Positions 54,371-64,000 of a stretch of 64,000 bases of DNA are shown one piece after another; position 1 is the first letter of the stretch, and each line of letters opens with the position of its first letter. The DNA is taken from NCBI GenBank assembly GCA_944548615.1, contig OX155952.1, positions 37,802,850-37,866,849 of the forward strand, written 5' to 3'. A program made the translations under genes and the position numbers. The notes below the pieces were generated by a model that worked only from the letters and a program-made list of their open reading frames with translations, searched no databases and was not told the DNA's origin. Source of the DNA: Micropterix aruncella (taxonomy: Eukaryota > Arthropoda > Insecta > Lepidoptera > Micropterigidae).

Positions 54371-54764
54371 AGCCTGGTGGCATAGTGGTTAGGTCGCCTG
54401 ATATTAGGGGCTCCCTAGACGATCAAGCATGCTTGACAAGCATCGCGTCGCGGGCTACGAGGGGATCGTAAGCCGCAGGAAAAATGCAAATATTTTTTAA
54501 AAACATTTACCATAAAGGCCTAATTTTGTAGTTTATACCAGGGATTAACATTAATTAGACGTAGTTGATTGATGAATGACGTGACTCCCTGGTATAAACT
54601 ACAAAATTAAACATTTTTGGTAAATGTTTAAAAAAATATTTGCATTTTTCCTGCGGTTTACGATCCCCTCCCAGCCCGCGACGCGATGCTTGTCAAGCAT
54701 GCTTGATCGTCTAGGGAGCACCTTACAATGTAAGGTTCCAGGTTTGATTCCCTGCTGGGTCACT
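54371..54764 (+). mobile_element. tRNA-derived SINE split by a foldback MITE
   Basis: The left part has the A-box-like TGGCATAGTGGTTAGGTCGC; the right part has the B-box-like GGTTTGATTCCC and CTGGGTCA. The two halves join cleanly when the 54407-54722 insert and one TTA are removed, and then match the minus-strand copy at 63038-63113. Confidence 0.88.
54407..54722. mobile_element. Foldback MITE with TTA duplication
   Basis: A 316-bp insert with arms of about 136-138 bp (left 54407-54544, right 54587-54722; ends GGGGCTCCCTAGACG and CGTCTAGGGAGCACC). TTA flanks both sides (54404-54406 and 54723-54725). A 3-bp TTA/TAA duplication is the signature of PIF/Harbinger elements; this assignment is inferred. 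No transposase. Confidence 0.9.
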
Positions 54765-55139
54765 ATTTTCCTTTGGGATATATTTAACTGAATTGCATTG
54801 CATTTTAAAGCTAATATTGTATACATATACATAAAGTTTTATGCATATAATCATAATATATCGTATGGTATTTCTTATTCTTCGCAATGTTTTTAAAATC
54901 GTAGTTATATAATTGTATTCTAATATAAATATGTTTATATCATAATATATTTATTATTTATTATAATCGAATTCAGTTATATATGTACATACCATATTAT
55001 TACATAAATATGATTAGGTATATACATTGCAATATTTATAAAGATTATTATATGATATTATATATTACATTTTAATTAGGTACATTTACTATTTATGAAA
55101 ACAAAATGTTAGTAAATTTAGGTCTTTATAACCCAGCTC
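54765..55139. other. AT-rich DNA, no gene seen
   Basis: ATATAT-rich; nothing recognisable. Confidence 0.6.
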
Positions 55140-55480
55140 TATCCGTAACATCCCATAGGGGACATTTATGTCGGCCGCCTAAACTCCGTAACATCCGCTA
55201 CCGGATAAAGCGCTCGCCGCTGCGAAAAATGCAATTTACCATTCGAAACGTCGTACTATATGCTTTCTGACGGCGCAACGATATGGCCAAAATATCTTTA
55301 ATTCAAGATTTCTATGTGGCAATATCGAACGGCGATTTAAAAAGTGAGCATAGACGTCAAAACGCCTAGTCTCCCGTCGGCAAATGCACGGCCGCGTACG
55401 GCTCCGCGGAATTGGTGATAAAAAGTGTGTGTGTGCAGTTTTTAAGTGTTATTTACCGGAGAACAGTGAGTAATTTGCAT
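55140..55480. other. Mid-GC single-copy island, possible exon or promoter
   Basis: Richer in G+C than its flanks and not repeated here. Ends with GAGAACAGTGAGTAA, which could be a splice donor (ACA|GTGAGT). It could be a non-coding first exon and promoter, but there is no ATG-led frame. Confidence 0.35.
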
Positions 55481-56285
55481 TTTCAGTAGTTTAGGCATGA
55501 GGATTAGTCAATTGAGATAGTCCATTTGCTGTTTTTCACGAATTTTTAAAGAAAACACTTCGGCGACAACAAACGGCTCGCGAAAAAATGGTTGTTATTA
55601 TTTTGTAATGTTTATGAAATATCCCGATATATTGCGAAATATGACGTAATATCGCTTTACTTTACTAACAAAATAAGTATTGCTTCATTTACATTATAAG
55701 TTATCACATAATTAGGCGTATTTTTAATATTATATCTTGTTTCGTAATATGAATCGCGCAAAGAAACTTGTTTTGATAATTACTATGAGAGAATAAAGTG
55801 CGATTTTCCATAGTTTTTCGATGAAATGTGACTCTTTGGAGTACAGTAATTAGTTATTAGACATATAATAAGTCTATGATAAGACAATATAATTGAAAAA
55901 ATCTAACGAATTTTATATTATGAGCATTCATAGTTTATTATTAAGTTCGGACTCGGAAACTCTCAAAACTTTAGATTTTTCTATAATATCAGACAAAGCT
56001 CAAAGTTCTGGTGTGATTTCTAAGAAGTGTGATGTAGTAATAAAGTTATTTTGAAAGAATTTCATATAAAAAAATACCATAAGTAGTCACAAATTAAAAA
56101 TTAAAAAATTTTTTTTTTACGAGAATACATAAAATTTTTCTTGGCTGAATAAATAAATATTTTTGTATGCAAATAAGTAAAAAAAAATATCATTTTGGTA
56201 AAGCATTTAATAAAGAACATAACTGTATTTACAATTTTTGCATATTTTACATATTTTGTGACAAAAAAATCGAAATGATTTTATA
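55481..56285. other. AT-rich DNA, no gene seen
   Basis: Nothing recognisable. Confidence 0.55.
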
Positions 56286-56550
56286 GGCGAGTTTGTTCAG
56301 TTTGCCAATTTTGTAAAATTTATTCATTATTATCTTAATTGTTTTACGAGATAAGGTTATAATGTTTTATATGTCAAATTTCAATGCGATCATTTTTCTC
56401 TTTATCTTTTTTAAATCCGTTTAGTGGTTTATAAGTTATGATCGTTTTTCTCAAGGCCGTTGACTCGCGTCGATTTTTTGCCCGAATATATCGCGCGCAA
56501 AAGTGATAGGTGAGTTTTTACTTCGCGACAGGAGGGGTTAGCTAAATCGC
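56286..56550 (+). repeat. Dispersed repeat family U, copy 1
   Basis: Matches 57145-57375 in order: GAGATAAGGTTATAATGTTT, TATGTCAAATTTCAATGC, CGTTTTTCTCAAGGCC, AGGAGGGGTT. Confidence 0.8.
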
Positions 56551-56564
56551 TAATTTTAATTGTT

Positions 56565-56740
56565 TACTCTGACCCGCCTAGATACAGGACAGTACAGTCC
56601 TAGTTAGGTGGGCACTGACCATTTGCTACATTTGTGTGTTGTTTTGTTCCCGAGTTACTTTATAAAATTGGTAATAATGTGGCTATATGTATAAAAAACA
56701 TATTAATAAAGTACTAAATAAATAAATAAATAAATTGCAA
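56565..56740 (+). repeat. H-type LINE 3' end, plus strand
   Basis: Hairpin at 56571-56613 (GACCCGCCTAGATACAGG ... CCTAGTTAGGTGGGC) followed by ACTAAATAAATAAATAAATA at about 56713-56737. Confidence 0.65.
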
Positions 56741-57144
56741 TATCGACTGAATACAATAACAAGACACATATTTACACATACAAATAAACACTTCATTATA
56801 GGACTGGCTGTAAGAGATTGTCCTGTGATAATAGACCCGCCCATGGGAAATTTCACAACAAATATTCTAAACAAAAAACAGACAAACATTTCTTCATCAA
56901 CACCACCGTCAAGCACTCTGAACGGGAAGATAGATGTGGAAGCGCCCAAACAACACATCGCATAATCATAATAAAATATATTATTACATCTCTTCAACTA
57001 AGTACTTGTACATTTATACATGTTGTTAGATGAAGACCTACGGTTTCATGTTTCCCGCTCGATTTGAGTTAACCATTTTTGGTTAGACGCTTACAAATGC
57101 TAAAATTGTATCTAACCAATATTGGTTAGGGCGCTCCGCGATGC

Positions 57145-57375
57145 GTAAAATGCCAACTTTGTAATATTTATTCATTATTATCTTAATTTTTTGATGAGAT
57201 AAGGTTATAATGTTTTATATGTCAAATTTCAATGCTATCATTTTACAGTTATTCTTTTTACGATCCGTATAGTAGTTTAAAAGTTATGGTCGTTTTTCTC
57301 AAGGCCATCGACTTCACGCGCGAAACTGTTCCGCGCAGAAGTGACGGCTAAATTTTTACCTCGCGATAGGAGGGG
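57145..57375 (+). repeat. Dispersed repeat family U, copy 2
   Basis: Second direct copy, about 860 bp from the first; each ends at AGGAGGGGTT. A hairpin-like AACCAnTTTTGGTTAG pair precedes it near 57070-57130. Confidence 0.8.
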
Positions 57376-59016
57376 TTTTATTTAGTAATCTTTCCGTATT
57401 TCTTTCTATATCTTGAAAGAAATAAGCGAAAAGATATCGATAAAAACGAGCCAAAATTTAAAAACAAATAGTGTCAATTTCTGACTGAATAATGCAATGA
57501 ATTTTCTAAAAGTGTTTAAATTATTCTCAATAGATCTGTCAAAAAAACAGATTTCTTTAGTTTTTCAGTAAATTTCAGCAAAAATGATAAATCCAAAAAA
57601 AAATAATGAAACTGCTGAATTTTAATATACAACTTATACATCCTGAAAGGTTTGTGATTTTAAACGTTCTTTCATTTATTAACTTTGAGATTAAAATATA
57701 GGTTACGAGTCTCAAACCTCGCGTTTTAAAAAATGAGCTATTAATCAAAATGCTACTGTAGGCCTAAATCTACCAATCCATGTAACGTTAAACTTTTGCT
57801 AGGCAGACCATCTGAAATATTATTTTTATCGCATTGGTATTATTGAATTTTATACCACCAATAAAACATTACTGTTTAGGAGGCAGGCGGAAGGGGCAGA
57901 ATCCATAGTCATATTCAGGTATGCACGAGCTTGTCGTTGCATGACGAACCGGATATATAATATGACCACTGTCGTTAAACATACTTGGCTGATTGTCGAA
58001 GTTTCTGCTCTCGCCTTCCGCTTTGGAGGATTAAATTAGTTCTAATCGAAAAAATGACGTTTCGGTATAATAACGTCTAAAGTCATGAAATTAAATGTCA
58101 CGTTTTCAGTCACTATTGTGTGACTCTTTACAGTTGGCAATTTTATTAAAAATAATATCTGGTGCGAACAAGATGTAACGTCGTTAAATTTAGCATTATT
58201 GAGAGACGACTGCTGTGTTCACGCTTGCCGCTTCACTGTCTCTTAAAACTGACAGCAACTGGCAACGTTGCGGTCTGAATTGACACAAACACGCTTGAAG
58301 TTAATATTAAATCTGCTTCAACGCGTCGACCAATATAGTTTGTCTTATTCTTTCAGAGCATTTTTATTCTCATTTCTTTCCGATCTTCTTTGTGTATATA
58401 TGAGATACAAAATCAGTTGGACAATTAAATCTTAATATAACATTATTTATACACTTCACCCATTTGAGGTGTGTTCATTATCGTGTAATCCCGTATCAAT
58501 CATGATTCATGATAAAATAATAATATGTCGTGTTCATCGAGACGAAGACAGCGTGCGTATGCTGTGCTCTCTTTTTTAACACGCTTTTATTAGGTCGACC
58601 TGTATGTAACTATGTAATGGAATCTAAGGTAACTAGGTAATTTAACCATCTTCCAAGGATCGTAGCGTCATGAAAATTGGCAGCTGTATGTAGTTCTGAT
58701 GACAATACAATAATATGGTACTGTCGAACTGATCAGATGATGGAGTCAGAAGATATGAACTGGAACTTCATGATGGAACATCGTATCATAGCTGTGTTTA
58801 GACTTGTTAGAAAAGTCTTGGAATGAACTTTGACCAGGATTAGGTTTCAAGGTCTGATAATGTGGTTTTTACGTGCGTGTTTTTAGTGTTTTTTTTACTA
58901 TTTATTTATTCTGATTTAGTAGTCTCAGTCAAGATTTATTCTTTTGGTTATTATTAATAATAACATATTATAAAGTAAATATTGTAATATATGTGTTGCA
59001 GTTTGTTCGTTTGTTA
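57376..59016. other. Mixed non-coding DNA, no gene seen
   Basis: AT-rich to 57890. 57890-58330 is mid-GC and single-copy (possible host regulatory DNA). The rest is AT-rich. Confidence 0.45.
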
Positions 59017-59340
59017 GCGTGTCCGGGCCAGGTTAGGACATGGCTCTTCAAAAGTATGCGGCCCATGGATGGCCTTTTACGTTCGTCTCTTGTAGGTCCT
59101 GGTGTGGGATGGGGGTTGAAAACTGCGGGCAGGATAGGACATTGCCATCATCCTGCAGCATTCCAAAGTCGCTTATTGGATTCTCTGTGGAGCTCCAGCG
59201 GATGAGATTCGCTCAGTATCTTGTTACAACCACCCTCAGTGTGTTGAGACTACGCCCGGTGGTATAGGAGACATGGGTGCCTTTACGTCTTGGCCAAGTG
59301 AATCCCTCCATTGAGTGATGCGGTTCAAAGTTAAACTGCC
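59017..59340 (+). repeat. Dispersed repeat family Z, fullest copy
   Basis: Contains in order all segments found at 29.2 kb and 31.2 kb. Short overlapping frames on both strands are not shared with those copies. Probably the 3' region of a retroelement. Confidence 0.7.
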
Positions 59341-60023
59341 TTGGAGCTGTTGTGTGTGGCTCATGAATAACTTTCGCGATTTGAGGCGACTGTGGTGTGG
59401 TTCTTGCTGTAATAAACAAGTGTAATATACAAGGCTGATTTTTTTTAAAAAAAATGAAATTTGCGAAGCAAAAAGCTGGTTTCGAGTGTTTCATAAACCT
59501 GTGCAGTTACAATGTATGTACCCGCTGAATAAATCTTCGATAATATTGAAAGCGCTCGCTGTGGTAATACGACATAAAGATCTAGCTATACATAGATATC
59601 AGGCTAAAAGAGGTCACGTAGTACCTACTAAAACAATGTTATTGTGTTACTGCATTGAATTTATATCATACGTGTATATTATTAACAATCGGATTGTCTG
59701 GGAATCATAGTTGGTTTATTCCGTTGTCGCGTCTGAAGGGAAGCGAGAGCTTGCCACGGTTTGTGCTTTTTGTTTCGACGACTTTGACACTGATAAATGA
59801 CGCACTGTTCAAGCTTTAAATGTTAAGTCAGCGGGCTCTCGTTTAAATCCAGCGGTGGAAACGTCCTTAATGAATGCGTTAATAATAGCAAGCTATATCC
59901 GGCGCTATTTCATTCAGTCTTATCAGGTTTGGCATTGCAATTGAACATTATAATTAACTATATAATAATATACAAGCTCTATCATACAACACGTATGAAA
60001 AGCAAGCGTATTGCAATATTTTA
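59341..60023. other. Non-coding DNA, no gene seen
   Basis: A plus frame of 74 codons at 59486-59710 has no domain. 59740-59900 is mid-GC single-copy. Confidence 0.45.
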
Positions 60024-60695
60024 ATCGACTTCAACAAAAAGGAGGAAGTTACCAATTCGGTTGTATTTTTTTAAAAAACTTCGTCATTTATAACCCGATT
60101 GGAAAATTCCTTTTTCTATTTGAAAGGATATGCTTCCAGATTGGTCCCATTTTTATCAAAATCCTGTTCTGATGACAGGATCTATGTGGTTTCATCCATT
60201 GAGGGATCTCCTCTGATATTATAAGATGAAGTTGAAAATTTACATGTTTTTTTAGTTCCGATGACAATGCGTTTTCTATGGTAAGCATGACCTGATTCTA
60301 CCCCAAAGGTTGGCTCCCGACGAGGGGACTCCTCAACGGGCAACAGCACGGACACAAAATTTTGTATACGCATTCAGATATAATAGCCCGTTTTAAGTTT
60401 CACCGTAGCATGGCTGCTGCACTTAGGGTTGGCTCCCGACGAGGGGACTCCTCAACGGTCAACAGCACAGACACGAAATATTGTATATGCATTCAATTAC
60501 GACAGCCCGTTCTAAGTTTCACCAAGACAGGACTGCGGCACCCAGGGTTGATTTCCAGCGAGGGAAGTTTTAAACGGTCAACAGCAAAGACACGAAATTT
60601 TGTATACGCATTCACCTATGATAGCCCGTTCTAAGTTTCACTATGATATGGCTGCCGCACTTGTAAAAAAAATAGAGTCGGTTTTTTTGTTGTTA
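60024..60695 (+). repeat. Family S element, three tandem units
   Basis: Starts near ATCGACTTCAACAAAAAGGA, ends near TAGAGTCGGTTTTTTTG. Three units of 119 bp start at 60308, 60427 and 60546 with GGTTGGCTCCCGACGAGG-type sequence. The same unit occurs inverted at 3481-4285. It has no transposase and the mechanism is unknown. Confidence 0.8.
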
Positions 60696-63037
60696 AAATG
60701 TTATCTATTATTGATTTATAACTACGTATAGACGAGTACACAAGCAAAAATACATATTCTACATATATGGCAAATGTATGAAGGAAATTATCTATGTAGG
60801 TATGTGAACTATCATATGTTTTTTTTTATGTGGACTTAATCAAGGATTAAAAAGGATTACACAACAAACATACAAATAAGCAAGATAAAAAACGAATACA
60901 GAAAATTATCTCTTTTAAGTTCTATTGGATTTAAAACCTACTACCACCACCTCAACCGATAATACTATAATTTAAAATGGATTAAATACATAGACAACCA
61001 TTAGTCAACTAACATCTTCTATAATATATTTCAATATTTATATTAGATTTAGGTTGATAGACCGAAAATTTTCTTTGAGAATAATCTTGAAAACTATAAG
61101 CAAGGCTGGAGTTATCATCATAGATACAATCTCTTACAGTCAAGTCATAAATTTATTGAGTGAGATTTAGTACATAGGTTATTTATTTTTTATAATAAGT
61201 AAGTTAACTTTGTAAAGTAAGGAACGAATATATTGAACATTCATTTACAAGAATATAACGTGCTAACTTAATCCCCAGACTACAATGAATTATCATTTTT
61301 TTATCTCTGTGTACTCAATTCAATCTGAGTATTCAATTGAATTCCATATTTTGGGAATCACACAGTGAATAATTGCAGTAAAAAGTTACAGTTTAATAAA
61401 AATAAAAACGGCTACAGATTTCAATGAAGTTACAGGAATTATGTTGACAACTACTTCATAAAACTAAAACATGTATAATATTTGCTAGTACATAAGAGGC
61501 TTCTGTTTAGGGTGTGTTTGTGAGTGAGTTAAGTGTAGGGGCGTTAGTGTGAGGGTTGGTTATCTAGAATGTCCATCATATTGTGGTAAAATTCTTGTTT
61601 TCTATTTTAAACTGATATAAAAGACTAACAATTATTGTCATAATAGTATAATTGAATAATATTTATTATTTTGAGGTATTTTGTTATTCCAGTAACTATT
61701 TTAGTACCTTTTAGTTAGATCGTATATTTTTATGTTTACCTGGTATTATTATTTTAAATTATTTTATTACTTCTCGGATATTAATTGAATACATTCATTA
61801 CTTACTATTTTTAGATAATTGCCATTAAACTTTTTTTTATTAATTTAGTAAAATATACTTTCGAGCTATGCAGACTGGCGTAATATCATATACCGTCATC
61901 TGAAAGACCGAATGTAATATATTTATATTTTTTCTTTTTTATTAAATATAACTGTCGTTTAGTGCTAACCTTAAAATATTTATATATAGGCTAAAATATC
62001 AGCAAATAAATTAAAATTAAAATTGAATATTAATAATAATCAGTAAAATAGCTAAAACAAATAGTCAATCGATTAATAGGTTAGGATTTGATTCACGAAG
62101 TATTTATAAGTAATTATGGAATTATTAAAAATTATAATACCATTTAAATGGGTATTATAAAGCTCACAGCAACGTGTGTTTACTCCATTTCTGGATACAT
62201 TGGTTTTAAACGTGTCAATCGAAAATGTATTATTATATTATGACAATTATTATTTTTATTATTTTTGCTGACTTTTTTATTACAATTTCTTATTAATTAA
62301 TTTTGGTGGTTATTATTATTATTATTGGTCATTTTTTTTTATTTAACATGATTATTTATTATCTGTATTCTATTACTTAATATTTTTGCTTTCGTTTATT
62401 AGTTTTAATTTGTAATGGTGATGGTAATGTAGTATAAATGTATATGTTTTTTCTCTTATATTTTTAAATTGCCGAATATCTAATATACAAATACAAATCT
62501 ATAGAGTGCCGAATACAAATCTAAAGATCTCGCTGCCCCGGAACAAGACCTAGCACTTAGTTGGGCAGCAGCAGCACTTACATACATGCTAATGCTCATA
62601 TCGGCCGTGTTCAATTGTTATTTTTATTTTAATAATTTTAAATACTTATTCAATATTGACATGAATATTAGCGATGCATATTTATTGTAAATGCGTTGTT
62701 AAATTAATTAATTAAATAAATAAATAAATATTCAGACCATAGTAAATTCTGATCAATATTACCAGATTTCTCTCTGGCGTTTTATTCTTTGTTTGTCTAC
62801 CATTTCATTTCTTAAATGATTTATGTTTTAAATTTTTGAAAATTTATTATATGGGTATACTCTTTATTGTGATATTTCACAATAGGCGGGTTTATTGTCA
62901 TACGAAAATCTATTCCAACCAACCCTACTATAAAGTCTCTATATATGTATGCATGTAACATGTGTGTGTGTGTTGTTATTGCATTCGATCGACAGAATTA
63001 TAAATGCAATTCCATTAATTTTATCCTAACTGAAATT
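60696..63037. other. AT-rich DNA, no gene seen
   Basis: Mostly AT-rich repeats and simple sequence; (AATA)n near 62711-62730, likely a retroelement tail, and a TG run at 62960-62975. 62520-62600 is mid-GC and may be a LINE scrap. No gene. Confidence 0.5.
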
Positions 63038-63113
63038 GGTGACCCAGCCGGGAATCGAACCCGGAACCTTATAATGTTAGACCAGACGACCTAACCACTA
63101 TGCCACCGGGCCA
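63038..63113 (-). mobile_element. tRNA-derived SINE head, minus strand
   Basis: The minus strand reads GGCCCGGTGGCATAGTGGTT ... GGTTCCGGGTTCGATTCCCG. A 7-bp acceptor-like stem (GGCCCGG with CTGGGTC, two G-U pairs) and a perfect T-arm (CCGGG/CCCGG) are present, but the D and anticodon stems do not pair, so it is a SINE head and not a functional tRNA. Same family as 54371-54764. Confidence 0.8.
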
Positions 63114-64000
63114 ATGTAGATGGCGTTATGCTTATATCTTGGTTCATTTTTATCTGTTTGGCAAACCTTGACAGACTTCGTGAATCCCCTAATTTATATA
63201 CTCCACCCTAATTAAACCACGATTTCCCTCGTTAAACAACCGCTGAAAATCACGAAAAGGAGTGAAGCGCCATTTCAACCCAATTAATATCATCTCGCCA
63301 GAGTTAATTAAGAGATAACGCTAATGTCCGGTGTGAATGTAAGTCGTTTCGGGCAATCAGCCGTAATTGGAAAGTACATAGAGCCGTCGACGTAAGTTTA
63401 CGAGTTTACGCCACCGAACCAATTTCCCTATGGGGCGTTAATTTAAAAATGTCGTAATAACTTGATTGATGGTGGGGAAATTGGTTTCAAGGACTCGGCG
63501 AGAAGGATCGTTTTAACGAAAACTTTTGACAGTTTTCCGACGGCTGCGGAAGCGAAATATTCCACGAATGTTATCGCCCACATTTTTCACATTCTATTAA
63601 AGGGGGGGGGCGGTAATTTCTACTTCTCCCTAATGATTTCGCAAATTGGTAAACAGGACTGCTTCCAATATTAATTCTGAAATTGGTATTCCGTGAAATT
63701 GAAACAAATTATTCACTTTCAAATTCACAGATTTTCAAATTTACAATTGTCTAAACCTAGGCTGCCGCCTTTTCTAAGGTAGACATTTTATTTCATACGT
63801 TATCATATTGAGAAATCTATTAAACATTATCGCACTTAATTGTAATAAAATTACTTTAATTAACTACATAAAATTCGAAAAAAATGTTATTAAATTATTA
63901 ATCGACGATTGCATGTAAATTAAAATGTAATATTTTTTTCAAAAAATCATCAATGATATTAAAATACATACTTTCTAAAAATATTATAAATATCGCCAAG
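63114..64000. other. Mid-GC single-copy island, then AT-rich end
   Basis: 63120-63660 is balanced in composition and unrepeated in the window. It has short open frames without domains, one GACGTAAGTTT donor-like site near 63387 and a G run at 63603-63610. Candidate host regulatory DNA. The last 300 bp are AT-rich. Confidence 0.4.

Noticed and set aside
60308..60664. Satellite DNA
   Set aside because: Only three units inside a bounded dispersed element that also occurs at 3.5 kb; better treated as internal repeats of family S.
63038..63113. tRNA gene on the minus strand
   Set aside because: Acceptor and T stems pair but the D and anticodon stems do not, and a second copy at 54.4 kb has the same features; it is a SINE head.

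Overview
The window looks like intergenic or intronic DNA from an insect, most likely a moth or butterfly. It is strongly AT-rich, has no operons or ribosome binding sites, and contains no complete host gene that I can recognise. Lepidopteran origin is inferred from Helitron ends of the familiar 'ACTAATATTATAAACGCGAAAG' type, many 5'-truncated LINEs with short microsatellite tails, a tRNA-headed SINE, and several GC-rich dispersed repeats. Almost every protein-like reading frame is a transposon remnant.

At least ten copies of one GC-rich repeat, here called family X (about 690 bp when long, no convincing ORF), lie at 440-1126, 2424-3130, 3673-4163, 5236-5512, 15786-16852, 16864-17152, 24260-24812, 34160-35935 (broken), 44027-44089 and 45929-46425. 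Three copies have clear flanking duplications of 11-14 bp, one more has a duplication with one mismatch, copies share a 3' end and several are 5'-truncated. X was therefore spread by target-primed reverse transcription.

Layout. 0-9 kb: X copies, family S and Q repeats, and a plus-strand LINE split by an antisense LINE. 9-18 kb: LINE 3' ends, a dead DDE transposase tail, an RTE-type LINE tail, and a tandem pair of X copies, one hit by a hAT-like MITE. 18-24 kb: a foldback element, GC-rich single-copy DNA, one candidate 34-nt exon (minus strand) and Q repeats. 24-27 kb: two LINE reverse-transcriptase tails, one interrupted by X with a perfect 14-bp duplication. 28-35 kb: repeat families P and Z, a TIR element, a large foldback palindrome and a broken X copy. 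36.1-40.4 kb: an unusual structured block (CAATG/CATTG-rich direct copies, a 116-bp array, a 76-bp x4 array, long hairpins) enclosing a GC-rich promoter-like patch and two possible exons. 41-45 kb: the longest LINE reverse-transcriptase frame and an autonomous-Helitron 3' end. 46-64 kb: more X, Helitron pieces, an RTE tail with a perfect 16-bp duplication, a SINE split by a foldback MITE, and long AT-rich stretches.

The elements do not work together as a pathway. What the window records is a nested insertion history, in which many target-site duplications allow the relative order of insertions to be read directly.
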